Source: Apteryx mantelli (Eukaryota; Chordata; Aves; Apterygiformes; Apterygidae). Taken from it: a DNA stretch of 64,000 nucleotides. Position numbers and translations under genes: made by a program. Where the stretch lies: positions 51,064,275 through 51,128,274 of the forward strand of contig NC_089979.1 of NCBI RefSeq assembly GCF_036417845.1, read 5' to 3'. The stretch's first letter is position 1. Every line of letters begins with the position of its first letter. A model generated the notes under the pieces. That model searched no databases. It saw nothing but the letters and a program-made list of their open reading frames with translations, and was not told where the DNA came from. Shown here piece after piece: positions 1 through 14,800 of this stretch.

Positions 1-2671
1 ATTTAGCCAGCAAGTTTCATTATTTTTCCTGCTTACCTTGCTATTTATAAACTTCTGCCTTCAGCAATGCTAAAATTACAGGCTCAAAATACAAAGCCTT
101 TGGGCAGGGTACAACCTCTTTGAAACTTCTGTTTGACATACATATGCCAACAGAAGCATGTAATGCAGAAATAATCTAAGCCATTTCTACTCAAGGAGGA
201 GCTTATCGGTATAGGAATACTAGTACACTATACTGCAAACTCCTTCTAGTGAGGATGAGACTATATCAAAAGATATGCTGTACACCAGTACATTAAAACC
301 AGCTTCGTAAGTAAAACAAACCTACACTGGGAAAAACAAAACTTTACCAGTCTTACTGCATCAACATTGCAACAAGCAGCCTACTCTGACTGTCAATTCT
401 GAAAAACACGATTTTTCTTCACAAGTGAAAACCAATTGCTGTATGAGCTTTTGCACTTTCTTTCTGAGTTTGGGGGACCATAGTTATAGTTTTTAATTTT
501 TTTGTGGATTTCAGCATATTATTAGATTAGGATCACTCTAATTAAATGCAGCAGGCATTCATCTTGGGCACTTCCCAGTGTGATGAGGGAATCTGCCACT
601 ACAACTCACAGAACTTGTGATTTAGTAATCCTATCTCCTGCCTCTTGTGCATGGAACAGAAATAGACCCTAACAGAATGTAAGAACTCTGCCATTCTGAA
701 GAAAGTTAGCCAAAAGCATACTTTTTCAAGAGCACATCCATGGGACTAGAATAGTAATTACTATAACTGCCATCTATTATTTTTCCAAGGGATATTGGTA
801 ACAAAACATATTGGTTAATATACAATAAAGAAATATGGTCTGACTGAAGTAATTAAAATATAGAAAAATGAGAAGTAATTTCTGGTATTAAACTTTCTCT
901 TGAGGGTAAATGCTTAAAAATTGCATTATAATTTCCTATTATTGTATGACTAAGACATATAAATAAAAGAAAACACTGATCAGGTGACAAGAAGGGGAAT
1001 CAGTAAGTATATACAAACACCTCTAAAATGCAAAAAGCAAATAACTGACAAGTGCAGGCAGAGGAATTGGGAAGAATGTTCAGCATCCAGCCACAACAAC
1101 CTTAGATGCTTTTATGTAAACAGGAAAACTTCAGACAGTTGCATATTTTTTTCAGATATCCATTTGTAATTATTTCCTCATGTCTTAAACTTTCTACTGT
1201 TAGCAATTATGTATTTTAATGTACATACACATATTTAATATGCTCCTGAGAGGAAGAAGAATAGAAATGTTGAAAACCAGGAATATTAGCTGAATAAATG
1301 ACCTAAGTCCCTTCGGAGGTAAAATGCCACTGAAAGACTTTTGGGACTTAGTCTCCTGAATCATTTAGGTCTCTTTGAAACATTTCCCTGCAACAATTAA
1401 TGTTACTTGCATTCCCCTAGTCTAGCTTTAATTTTTTTTTTAATAGTACCTATTGCCTACTCTTTTAGTAGTATTTGCTGTTGCTATGAAGCTGTAGTAT
1501 GTTCTATTCTATAATTCTGAAAACTTCTTTGGGTCTAATAAAGTTTTGACTTTTTTAAGTGTCTACTGGTTACAGGAATTCCCAAGCTCAGTCTGCCCAC
1601 ACACTAGCACTGGCAGTGGCGGCACGTGTAACCATAAGCACCAGCAGCAGGTCCCAGTCCCTGGCATGTGCAGGAGCCATATCACTTTCCCATCTGCCCC
1701 CAAACCTTAAATTCAGGTTTTAGACTGATCTCAACTGCTGCCGCCCTTCCGTTGCACACCTCACACTTATAAAGCAGGTCTCTAACTTCATTCCCTTTAT
1801 TTGCTGTATTCTCTCACCCAAGCGTTCTGTGGAAGATGGGTAGCAGGCACCTGTATCTCCTTAAAGCCACCTAATGCAACAGGAAATTACTGATGGGAAC
1901 TGAAAGACAGCTCCCAACTCTGCCTGGAGGCAGGCACAATACTGGCAAGGACACGGAGTCAGCCTCTCAGGTTTGCCTCTGTGAAGGTATTTAAGAAAAG
2001 CACAGCTGTGCTGTATTTTCTTTTTAAGGTGGACCCCATACAAGGCATATAAGGGAACCCATGGTATAATATTAATTCTGTCAATTCTGAAAAACATCTC
2101 TGTTGCTAAACAGTACCTAACAAGAAATAAGAAGAACATCAAAAAAGTTAGTCAAAGAAAATAGCTTTAAACCCCAGTCTCTTTCAAGTCAGTACTGCTA
2201 CACACACAACTTAACATGGAGTTCCTACTAGCAGTGACTTCATGAAAATTTATTTTCCCATCTGCATCCGTACGTTACTTGAGGGAAAAACAGCACCCAT
2301 TTTATGAGATTGGTTTTCAAGAAATATACCATAAGACAGGGATCTCGCACACCACCTAGGACCATCAAGTATTTTTTATTTAGAGGTTTCTTCAGTTTTG
2401 TCACCTTTTTGTTTACTATTAGCACTATTGTATTCCCAAACAAGTGACAAAATTACACAAATTTTAAAGAGAACAATGATAATTTACGCAATTTGAAAAA
2501 GGAAAACAATTCTTAGTTAGTCTTTGCAATGATCCTATGCTTACTATGAGTGCATCAAAGCAACGAGAAGATGACACAACTAGTATTACTTCTCTTCTGG
2601 CTTCATTTGAACAGTGAGAGTTTATGTAAGTTATCATATAAATACCTTCATTCTAAACAGCAGTAACTTAC
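1..2671. other. IMPACT intron 10 / no coding sequence recognised
   Basis: AT-rich sequence with short chance frames. I looked on the minus strand for the lysine-rich terminal exon of IMPACT and did not find it, so this is probably the last intron. Confidence 0.6.
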
Positions 2672-2806
2672 CACTGAATGTACATAGTTGTATTCCACAA
2701 GTATAGTTCTTGCACAATTATTGATGTGTTTAAAACGATCTGGTCCTAACAGAATACCTCCATACCAGCGGGATACCACAACTAACACATTGTGGACATT
2801 CAAAAT
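2672..2806 (-). CDS. IMPACT: IMPACT exon 10 (last exon visible)
   Basis: Encodes [20 protein letters not shown] then [20 protein letters not shown] and YVHSV, ending at a GTAAGT donor. One more exon, the basic C-terminal tail, is expected; no candidate was seen in bases 1-2671. Confidence 0.95.
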
Positions 2807-5800
2807 CTGTTAAAAAAAAAAAAAAAGGAAAAAAAAGTGTTTTTTGTTTTTTATTAAGCTAGTTTTGCTGTTGACATCTGTCTTAAACATAGAAAGAGCC
2901 TACTTTTTTGTGCTTTTAGGAAGAATTTACAGTCAGCTCTGTTTCACACAGAGAAGTTATCACAGGGTAACAAATAAAGACAAGTCAGCAATTCTGTGGT
3001 AACTGTCCCTTTCTGAGCTTTTACCCAAAGGTGAATTCAAAGTAGAATGAGTCAATACTTCCCTCAGAGAGGGGTAAAGCTAAGTGGTAAAGCTGTCTCA
3101 TGTACACTGCAGTTGCCCGTCCACGCATCAAAGGCCACAGATACTATTTATAGGGACACTTACTGAGTTACGCTTATTATTTTTTGATATGATGCATTAT
3201 TATTTCCAGAAAACCTCTGTTACTAAGCAAATCATCTATCCACATTTTGGAATGTCAGTGTATGCAGTTAATGACAGCTAGGGAACAAGCAAATGAGGCA
3301 TGGATTATATGGATACTTGAAATGCCATAGCTAGTACTGTTGCCATTTGCAGGATTTCAGCAACAGCATCTGGAGAATACACAAAAACCTCTGAATCTTC
3401 CAGATTTGAGTCATGATTTCTTGCCCGCTAGCAGAAGCTTTCCAAATTCCAAACAGCACATATATACATACTTCATGCTGATGATCTTTATTAGCAAATA
3501 GGACTGAAAGGAACTAAACCTTTATATGGTGTTTTCAAAACTATAAGTACTCAAGGAGAGAATTAAACAGAAGATAAAATTATGATTTCTTTTACTGTCA
3601 TTTAAGGCAAGAAACATGGAAAATCTTCAACAGTTTTATTTTTCACAATATCTAAATGTGACTTGACAAGACTTGAAAACTATCATTTATTCCACCTTAG
3701 AGCAAATCTCTCCTCAAGGAGATCTCCATTGCCAGCAGCAAACAAACATTAGAAAGACAGTGAATACCAATTGTCTAAATATAGGAGAGAAACATACGTC
3801 TTGCCAAAATATCGACTCCTTGCTTCCTTTGAAATATCCCAGTTCCCAAGTTACCCTGAAGTCTCAAAGATCAAACTGCAAGTAATGATCAGTATTGGTT
3901 TAGTTCATCACTTGTATAAAACCATCAGCTTGTGTAGATTTACCATATCTGATCAAAGCACAGAGCTAGAAATTGCCCAGTCAGAATCAGCTTAGGAAGC
4001 CACATGAAAGCTAACACAAATGGAAGCACAAAGGCCCAGGTATCCCTGTTTAAGTCAGATCTATATTACCACATGGAAACATGTAGCAACAATCCTGAGC
4101 TATCATTTTTGCTCAAATTAGTCTTGCATGAATAGTGACCACGATCCTGAATTTGGCCCTCAAACTGAGAAGTCTAAAATCTCTGTGGAAAGTCTTCACT
4201 TAAAAACAGCTTACTCTTAGATCCCGCACAGCACTACACTGATGCCCACAGATGGCTTGGAGCCAGACAGCGCAAACACAGTTTTATTTGCATGCGGCTA
4301 AGCAAAAATACCATGCTCTGCAAGTTACATGGTGGTTTGGTGGAGTGGAAGAGGTGGAAAACCCCTTAAGAGGTAGCTATCAATAAGCAGATAAATACCA
4401 TTCATAACCTCCATTAAGGAGAAGAAAAAAAAAAGCATCTGGGTAATCTGAACAATAATATCAGAAGATTCTACCATTGTGAAGAGAGAAATATTCTTAG
4501 AATTTTAAAATAAAAAGGATAATGTAAAAAACATAAAGTTTCTGTGACAGGCATCTTCTACTCTACATTTACACATTAGCAATAAAGTGCATTTATAGCA
4601 ATTGTTCACGGTAAACAGGATGCTAAACACAGCTGGGAAATTTTTTTAACTTTAACTGTAAATTTTAAGAGTTAATCTACAATACTGTTTCTTGTAACCG
4701 GAAAATGCTATCTTGACTGAGTGTTAGGTTTATCTGAAACAAGATAAAATTTCTACTGCAGAGAAGAACTATAACTACGGTAGCAATAAGTAGACTAAAC
4801 CACCTCATTTTCAAGCCCATATCACCAGTCCTAAGTATTTATACAAGAAAACTGAAGAGAAATAAGCCCATAAACTATTTTAATCATTTCCTAGTTGTGG
4901 AAATTCAGCTTTTCTGATCCCTACAGAAGTACTCTCCCAAAACAAATACACTCCAGTAATTAGGACGACAGATGGAAAGAAATGATCCATGTGATTTAAA
5001 CACATTCACATTTGCAAGGCAGCACTTCATGTCATTTTCTAAACTGGATTTTTATGGAATGTTAAGAGCCTAGACACTGTAAATTTGACAACTTTCAAAA
5101 GTATACATTAGCAGACTGAAAAAACCCTGTGCTCAATATAAGCTCAGAATAGATCAGGTACCTCTGAGAACAGTAACTGCAAAGTTGTTTCTTTACATTA
5201 CTTTTTATTATAATAACGTTTTCACACCTACCACCTATGCTTGCATATATTACATAAAATAAGATTTGGCTTCCCAAGTCAAGTTTCAGTTATTTTGGAA
5301 GTTTCAAAAAGTTCTAAATGAAAATTGTCAAAGTACTTCCATCAGTTACAACTGGTTTCAGAAACAAACTTTGAAATCAAAAATTAAGCTTTAAAACAGT
5401 CTCCAAGAGTAAGTGGTAGAAATGGTGTTGCTTAACGTGCTGTACAGCACGTTAAGCAAAAGAATATGCAAGCTGGAAAAGGATGGAAAAAGAAAACCTG
5501 TGTTCTGAAGGTGAGAGCAATCTAAATAAAAGCAAAAAACAATAATTATTGTGCCCATATAGTTAAATAACTTAAGGCACAGCATAAAATGTACTTAGTT
5601 GTTCCCTGTAGTTAAGATATTTTACTTGGGGTACTACTGATGGGCTTGCATCACGCTGGTGAATCACAATTTATCAATCTCAGTTCACATTTAATAGTAA
5701 CTTTGCTGAGGGAATATTATTTCAATCCCGAAAACTAAGAAATATGTGAACATGAGGGCTAAGAACCCAGAACTGGAAACAGCACAAAGAAATAGATAAA

Positions 5801-8800
5801 ATTATCATAACAGCTCCCTCATCCCCACTACCTTTTCCATTTGAAGGCCAACTCTGCAAGCTCAAATAGTATTGCTTTTTTATTAAGAATAATAAAAGGA
5901 AACGGAATGAAAGACTGAGCTTAGGTCAGCTCTTCTGTCCTGTCCATCAGTTTGTTTCAATCTTCATTCTCTGTATACTTACACCACATAGTGAGCATAG
6001 GAATTAAAATTTAATTCCCTTTTGAACTGTTCAAACTATTAATACAGTCTACGAACAGTACTCATTTTTATGATCGAAGAGTTGGAAGACTTAATTTATT
6101 ATATTCATGCAGCAGTCAATACTTCTCTCTTTCATGTCCAAGAAAGCAATCATCTATTGGGCTAAGAGCAGAGCAAGAATTAAATAAACTTGTACAAATT
6201 TATTTACACTGCTGTGATTTTAAAAATCTATTCAAGACTGCCAGAAGTCAAAGTTTAATTCCTATAACCTGCATAAGATGAAGAAGGCGTCCTCCTGCTG
6301 CTGTCTCCCCATCATCTTCACAATCCTGTAAGAAGGTCTGCTTATCTTCACAGTATATTCTTAAAAAAAAAAAAAAAAAAAGTGAAAATAGGATGTCAAA
6401 ATGAATTCAAATGAATTAAAAAATGTCAATCAATTAACATTTTCACATGATTACTGAAGTCTCAGAAATCTTTCATAAGCATGTGCTTCCCTACCAAGGG
6501 CATTTACATGAAAACAGGATGAGGCTTAGGGTAAACCACAAATATTTATCTGTACAGTATAACATGTGTTGAGACGCTTTTACAAATACTTTTGACTACC
6601 TCAAGTTAACTCCCAACTCATTATCAGTGTAAAGTCCCTATCAAGAAAAACCCTTAGGTTTTCAGCCTAAGCTTAGCTGAAACCAATTCTATCAGACACA
6701 ATTATGAATTATGGTGTAGGAATGGATTTGGAAGAACTCTGACAAAACTACTATTAATAATTAGTTAAGTCTAGATTTCAGGAGTAGTGTGAAACTATTA
6801 CTGAAATTCATCTTCAAATTCTCCATGACATCTACCGAGCCTTCTTCCAGAGCAAAGCTGTGACAGGTTATGGCACAGCTGAAGGTTTACACAGGGAGCA
6901 CTCCAGGAGCCTTTGGAGCCTGTTGTTTCAAATAAAGGAATACAGTCTAGGTCTAATTTTCCAAAAGTAATCCTCACAGAGGTCTACTGTTGTTACCCAA
7001 TTGATTTCATAACTTCCACATTTACACATGAAAATGACAGAGGCTTAATGTACCAGATGAAAACTATGAAGCAACAAGAATGTCTCTGCTACTTTTTAAA
7101 AGTATGTTTAGATAGTATGAGCGCAAGGAGTCAGATTAGCAGCAGCAGTGACAAAATAAATCCTCTCTTTATAGAAACCTTAATTTCAGTAGACTTGTTG
7201 GTGAAGTAAGCTTTCAGTTGCTCTAATTTTCATGTGTCACTAGCATCACTCTAAGATATGAGCAAATGGATTGGTTTCCATATGTGCTGTTTCAGCTCCT
7301 TTCACTGTTGGTTAGGTTCTTCAGAAAACCTACATCACTCTACCTGGACTGAGACCTATTCATTTCACATAAGCTATGTTTGCAAAAGCTGCCAGAGACG
7401 GACCACTGCAAAATTCTTTTTACCTTTTTCTCATTTTCCCTGAAGTTTCAAGTATTTCTGCAGAAATTTCATATGCCATATGTCTGCTTCAGGCTTTTGA
7501 TTTTAATTCTTATTTGAGCTAAAACTTTTCAGTCATTTCCAAATCAGGTCAGGAATAAAAAGTTATTTTGCCCAGATAAAAAAAATAGTAATAGCAGACA
7601 TTTATTTTGGGATGATGTAGCATTTCCATGCTCACACATCCTATAGAAAGTATAACAATATGTGTTCAAATCCACTTACAAGTCTTCCTCTTTATTCCTA
7701 ATGCTGTTTTACTACCTTAACATATTTTCTACTATACGTTTTACTTTCTTGATCTCAAATTCAAAATAAAGCCTAAAACCTTTAATATACAAGAAGCCCA
7801 TTCCTGTACAGATTTATTAGCAAAGAACTTCTTTAATGGATTTTACTTTTCTCCCATCCTGCATCCACTTGTCAAAGAACCCTGAAAAATCACTGTTCAG
7901 CTCTCACCTGTATGCATATATGTTGTGGGTAGCACTTGCAATTTTCTTATTCTCATATAATTTTTCAAGAACTCTCTTTACCTTTAAAGAAAAAAAAAAC
8001 AGAAATAAATTTGCTTTTACAATGGGGTTTTTGTACACACCATCTCAATCGGACTGCTAAACAAATGCCTGCTTTTTAATAACACAATGAAACAGCTTTA
8101 AACTTTGACATATTTAGCAATAAAATAAATTAAATATTCAACATATTAACTTAAGCAGCAGCTTCTTAGTACCCTAATGCTAGTTTCAAATTATTTTTCT
8201 GGGATATTGAAAACTGCTGTTCCTTGAATTAGTACATTGCATGCTTAATTCATGTTATTGCTGAATATGTAAAAGTGCCAAACTGTTTCATTAAACAAGA
8301 GAGACAGCAAGATCTAGAAAACATTTTCAAATCAATATTAAATATAAATTGCACCTAACTACTTATTTCAAATATAACATTAAGCTGGAATAATATGACA
8401 CAACTTGACATATGTGTTCATATTACATACTGCTTTTGCCGATGCCACAAAAACACGAGAGGTTTAAAAAGTTCTACTACGTCTCACTTTGAGACTTTCC
8501 TTTTTTCAAACTTACTTTCTCAGAGTTTCCATTTCACAGAAAGAATCAGAAAAATAGATTCTCTTTAAAGGTCAGTGTCAGCATTTCCCAGACAACAGAC
8601 GTTCCCACCACATTTCTCTCTCTGCTCTTAAGCAGTATGAAATTCAAAACATTTATCAATATTAGTTCATCTTCTGTTTCTAATTAAACAAGCTAGCAGT
8701 TGTTCAACCCTTATCAGCTTGGTCTAGCAAAGAGGAGAGCTTTGATCAAGACATTGTTTTAATAGATAATACATAATTGATATTACTTTGAGCAAAGCAT

Positions 8801-11800
8801 TACTGAAGTTGAGAAAGCTTGGGAAAACATGCCAGGCAAGCAAATTGCCTTCCATTCAAAAGAAAAATGTCCCTGAGGAGTAATCAATATACATATTTAA
8901 TATCTGTCTTAGCTATAGTGTGCCATTTCCAATTCTTCTGGAAGAAATTCAAGTAATAACTTATAAAAATTACCTCAAATGTAAGACACCTCAATGAAAA
9001 AACTCCTATTATTAACTGAGAACATTGCCTTGGACACTTATTTTCTTCTTTTTTTTTCCCCCAAAGGGGAATATTGAAGAAAGACAACTTATATTACTTA
9101 ATACGCACTCATAAATACATTTCAGTAGACTCATTTAGGGTACAAAGCCTATGAAATGATCACTACCTTTGACATTAGTCATTTGTCAGCTATGATGCTC
9201 CTAAAAACGTCTTAAAGATTCATTATGTCTGTATTAGCAATGAACCTCTGACACAGGCATCTTACTGCCAAGCAATAGCCTACCCTTCTTCCTGCTGTAG
9301 CTCTTGAGCCTTTCTTTCCCTGTTTCTTCCCTCTATTATTGTTCTTTTTCAGATTAGCTGAACAATAAAGTCTCCAAATTAATGGATGCAAATTCTCTAC
9401 ATGTTAGTCAGGCACCTGTTCATAAAAGACAAAAAAGATCCTTAACCAACAGATCAGCTCTTTGTACCATCTTACAAAATCAATGTCAAGTCCAAGAATG
9501 ATGTACATTTTAAGCATTAGAATGAGCCAAAAGGAGACAAGGAAAAGCAGTGGTACTAAACCCAGCTTGCTAGCTGAAATATATCTATCGCTTTCCTTTC
9601 CCGTATGTTTTATGGTAGCATACTCTATTACTATAAATATACTGTAAATAACTACAGTATTAGTCTGGCTATCATTGAAAACTACAGTAGAAGTAAAATT
9701 TTATTATAAAAAATATTCAATAATTTACACAGCAATCTATGTACTGTATGTACTGTATTAAAAATCTGTGAACATCACTACAATATACAGTGATGCAGAT
9801 AAAGTATTATGGACACACACTAACCTCTTCACAGTTGATCAAGAAGCTAGCTTTCATTATAGGTGCAACGTTTATCCCACTCTTCACCCCTCCTGGCTTT
9901 CTCTCAGGAAAATGAGACCATAACTCCATACCAAAGCAAAAGTGCCCTGCAGTCCAGAGACCAATCAAGTCTCACTGCACAGCAAGACTCAGTGAAACAA
10001 GATGGATTTGACCCTTGGGGAATTGCTCTACCTTTATACTCACCATATACCAAGAAGTCTTGACCTGGAATTCCTAGGTCTATTGAGTTATGCTGTCTTT
10101 AAAGGGAAGTCATAAAAGAAATTAAGAATGTCTTTGTATGCAAAAAGAAAATTACTAACCTGCTTTAAGTAAATACTCTTTCTTGACACAGACATGCCCT
10201 TTTGGAAACCCATGTCTGCTGGTATGGACTTCTTCTAGGTAGGAACTGCCTTACTCATAAATCATCATCAATGAGTGACAGTATTGCAGAATGAGAAAAG
10301 GAGATTAGGCCAATGATTCTGATCTCCTCTCTTTCTGAAGCAACACTGTTCACAGGAACTGAGCACAGCTAAGAAAACTTTTGAGGTTCAGTGCTACTTT
10401 AACGAAAACAATAATGGAGTGTTTTAAACCCCTGAATTATTCCACAATAAGCCTAAAAACATAATTACTTTCACTTTACAAACAGTAAAAGAACAGTTCA
10501 AGAAAACTGAAGCTGGGTTCACAAAGCTGAAGTTATATCCAAATACAGGCATACCTCGTTTTATTGCGCTTCACTTTATTGCACTTGGCAGATATTGCAT
10601 TTTTTACAAATTGAAGGTTTGTGGCAACCCTGCGTCGAGCAAGTCTGTCGGCGCCATTTTTCCAACAGCATGTGCTCACTTCATGTCTGTGTCACATTTT
10701 GGTAATTCTTGCAATATTTCAAGCTTTTTCATTATTATTATATCTGTTATGGTGATCTGTGATCAGTGATCTTTGATGTTACTATTGTAATCGTTTTGGG
10801 GCGCCACGAACCGCACCCATATAAAACAGCAAACTGAATCGATAAATGTGTGTGTTCCGACTGCTCCACTGACCGGCCGTTCCCCTATCTCTCTTCCTCT
10901 CCTCAGGCCTCCCTATTCCCCGAGGCACAACAATACTGAAATTAGGGCAATTAATAACCCTACAATGGCCTCTAAGTGTTCAAGTGAAAGGAAAAGTCGC
11001 ATGTCTCTCACTTTAAATCAAAAGCTAGAAATGATGAAGCTTAGTGAGGAAGGCATGTTGAAAGCCGAGATGGGCCAAAAGCTCGGCCTCTTGCACCAAG
11101 CAGTTAGCCAAGTTGTGAATGTAAAGGAAAAGTTCTTGAAGGAAATTCAAAGTGCTACTCCAGTGAACGCACAAACACTAAGAAAGCACAACAGCCTTAT
11201 TGCTGATAGGGAGAAAGTTCTAGTGGTCTGGATAGAAGATCAAACCAGCCACAACATTCCCTTAAGCCAAAGCCTCATCCAGAGCAAGGCCTGAACTCTC
11301 TTCGATTCTACGAAGGCTGAGAGAGGTGAGGAAGCTGCAGGAGAAAAGTTTGAAGCTAGTAGAGGTTGGTTCATGAGGTTTCAGGAAAGAAGCCGTCTCC
11401 ATAACATAGAAGTGCAAGGTGAAGCAGCAAGTGCTGATGCAGAAGCTGCAGCAAGTTATCCAGAAGATCTAGCTAAGAGAATTGATGAAGGTGGCTATGC
11501 TAAACAACAGATTTTCAGCGTAGACAAAACAGCCTTCTACTGGAAGAAGATGCCATCTAAGACTTTCATAGCTAGAGAGGAGAAGTCAATGCCTGGCTTC
11601 AAAGCTTCAAAGCTTCAAAGGACAGGCTGACTCTCTTGTTAGGGGCTAATGCAGCTGGGGACTTGAAGTTGAAGCCAATGCTTACTTACCACTCCCAAAA
11701 TCCTAGGGCCCTTAAGAATTATGCTAAATCTACTCTGCCTGTGCTTTATAAATGGAACAACAAAGCCTGGATGACAGCACATCTGTTTACAACATGGTTT

Positions 11801-14800
11801 ACTGAATATTTTAAGCCCACTGTTGAGACCTACTGTGCAGAAAAAAAGATGCCTTTCAAAATATTACTGCTCATTGACAATGCACCTGGTCACCCAAGAG
11901 CTCTGATGGAGATGTACAACAAGATTAATGTTGTTTTCATGCCTGCTAACACAACATCCATTCTGCAGCCCATGGATCAAGGGGTAATTTCAACTTTCAA
12001 GCCTGACTATTTAAGAAATCCATTTTGTAAGGCTATAGCTGCCATAGATAGTGATTCCTCTGATGGATCTGGGCAAAGTAAATTGAAAACCTTCTGGAAA
12101 GGATTCACCATTCTAGATGCCATTAAGAACATTTGTGATTCATGGGCGGAGGTCAAAATATCAACATTCACAGGAGTTTGTAAGAAGTTGATTCCAACCC
12201 TCATGGATGACTTGGAGGGGTTCAAGACTTCAGTGGAGGAAGTAAGTGCAGATGTGGTGGAAGCAGCAAGAGAACTAGAATGAGAAGTGGAGCCTGAAGA
12301 TGTGACTGAATTGCTGCAATCTCATGATAAAACTTGAATGGATGAGGAGTTGATTCTTATGGATGAGCAAAGTAAGTGGTTTCTTGAGATGGAATCTACT
12401 CCTGGAGAAGATGCTGTGAACATTGTTGAAATGACAACAAAGGATTTAGAATATTGCATAAACTTAGTTCATAAAGCAGCAGCAGGGTTTGAGAGAATCG
12501 ACTCCAATTTTGACAGAAGTCCTATTGTGGGTAAAATGCTATCACACAGCATCACACGCTACAGAGGAATCCTTTGTGAAAGGAAGTCAATTGATGCGGC
12601 AAACTTCATTGCTGTCTTATTTTAAGAAATTGCCACAGCCACCCCAACCTTCAGCAACCACCACCCTGATCAGTCAGCAGCCATCAACATCAAGGCAAGA
12701 CCCTCCATCAGCAAAAAGATTACGACTCGCTGAAGGCTCAGATGATGGTTAGCATTTTTTAGCAATAAAGTATTTTTTAATTAAGGTATGTACATCGTTT
12801 TTTAGACACAATGTTATTGCACACTTAATAGACTGTATCGTGTAAACGCAACTTTTATATGCACTGGGAAACCAAAAAATTCATGTGACTCACTTTATTG
12901 GAATATTCGCTTTATTGCGGTGGTCTGGAACCAAACCCGCAATATCTCTGAGGTATGCCTGTAAAGAAAAACATGACAAGAAGGTATAGATGGCAAGATG
13001 GACGTGAAAAGCATAGCGAGGCAAGCCAAATTTTTTGGACATGTAAAAATGAAAGTAATAATGATTTTTTTTTCAAACACATAAGAAACAGAAGCCTACC
13101 AGAAATCTGTATTGCCAACACATAAACTTAATATAAAAGAACCACTCAAAGATACAGCTGTAGCACAAAAACTAAATGGTTGTGTAGTGTTTGTGAACTT
13201 AAACAGTCAGCCAAGGATGATACAGTGGCAACTTATTGCAAAGCCAGGTTTTAGAACAAGCTGACAAAATGAATGGAAAAAATCAGCAGAATCAGATCGT
13301 ATTTTTATTTAAAAGGAATTTGAGTATGAAGCTATCAAACTGTGACTAAGGTATCTAACCTACCAGTTAAAATTGCTTCTACAGCAGAGCAGAGGAATGC
13401 AAGGTGACTAAGTGATGTAAAAGCAACTCCAAACTAGTTATTAGCACTCAGAAAGAGATCTTGGGGTTATAGAAGACATTTCTGTGAAAATAACAGATCA
13501 GTGCTCAGCAGAGGCCAAACAAGCAAACTGAAAGGTATTACTAGGAAAAGAACATGGAAAACAGCAAACTTTACATCACTCCAAGTCCTTGGTGTGATTG
13601 CATCTTGAATGTTGTGTAGAGTTCTGGACTGCATCTCAGAAAGAACATAGAAAATATAAGTAGAAGGGAAATAAAAAAAAATATGCGTACAGAATCACCT
13701 CCACATAAGAAGAATCAAAATAGACCATGGCTCTTAGGCCTGGAAAACAGAAAAGTAAAGTCTATAAAATATGACAGATGTCTATAAAATTCAACTATAT
13801 AGAAGAAGTAAGAGGTAATTAGTATTTACTGTTTGTCATGCTACAGAAACTAAGGGGACAACAAATGAAATTATGATGGACTGATCACAGTAAACACAGG
13901 AAGGTATATTTTCATATGATGTTGTGGATTCCAAAAGTTAATTCTAGTTCAAAAAAGCAAGACAATTTCCCTAAACAACAAAAAAAAAAAGAAAAATCAG
14001 AAGTATTAAACACAAGGATACCTTCTTTGCCTTGGGTTAAATGGCTGAAAGATGGGATGTATGATGGGAAACAAAATATGGCCAGCCTACCTGGGTATAC
14101 AGCCACTACTTGTCCATATCAGAGACAGCTGCACTGATTGATGTGAACTAGTATGATACTCCTACTGACTGTAGACAAATACAACTGTATAACCATGCTT
14201 ACCCCTCTCACTTATTTCTAGATGAAGATTTGCTTATGCATTTTAACCAGTTTTATTTTTCTATAGAATTTCTTTCTGGAGAAAACATTTATAAAATCAT
14301 TTTAATTCATTTTCCAAGCAGCATATGGCAGACTCAGTAGCTTCCAAATATCATATGACAAACTATCAGCATCCAAAAGGCAAATATCAGTGTTCTTATT
14401 CTCTCTCTTACATCTATGGCACTTAAGAGAAAGAAATAGCAATACCAACCCACTTCAACAATAAAACTGGAAAACTACTGGGAAGCATTGCAGAGTAATT
14501 ATTTAGCTGATAATGAAAGCAGATAGCTGATGAGTACTCGCACAATGTTAGCACACAAAGATATAAAAAAAGAAAGAAATATGCAGCTAATTCCAAGTAT
14601 TTCAGTAGTGTTTTGTCAAAGCATAGACAAAAAACCTGTAAGAGTCTGTCCCTCAATCTCTACTAACTTGTTGAAGTGTCACCACAGGAGCCAGATGTGC
14701 CTGGAAGGTACTCCTTCGGTCTGTGATTGGGTTTCCATGATGTATTGATGGCAGTTCTTCATCTACAGAACACAAACAAGGAAATGTTTCTTTCTTTTTA

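Noticed and set aside
1-2671. Possible last IMPACT exon
   Set aside because: No lysine-rich frame with an acceptor in phase 0 and a stop was found on the minus strand, so I do not annotate one.
9600-9800. Cluster of ACTGTA/TACAGT motifs as a small DNA transposon
   Set aside because: No paired terminal repeats or target duplication could be defined.
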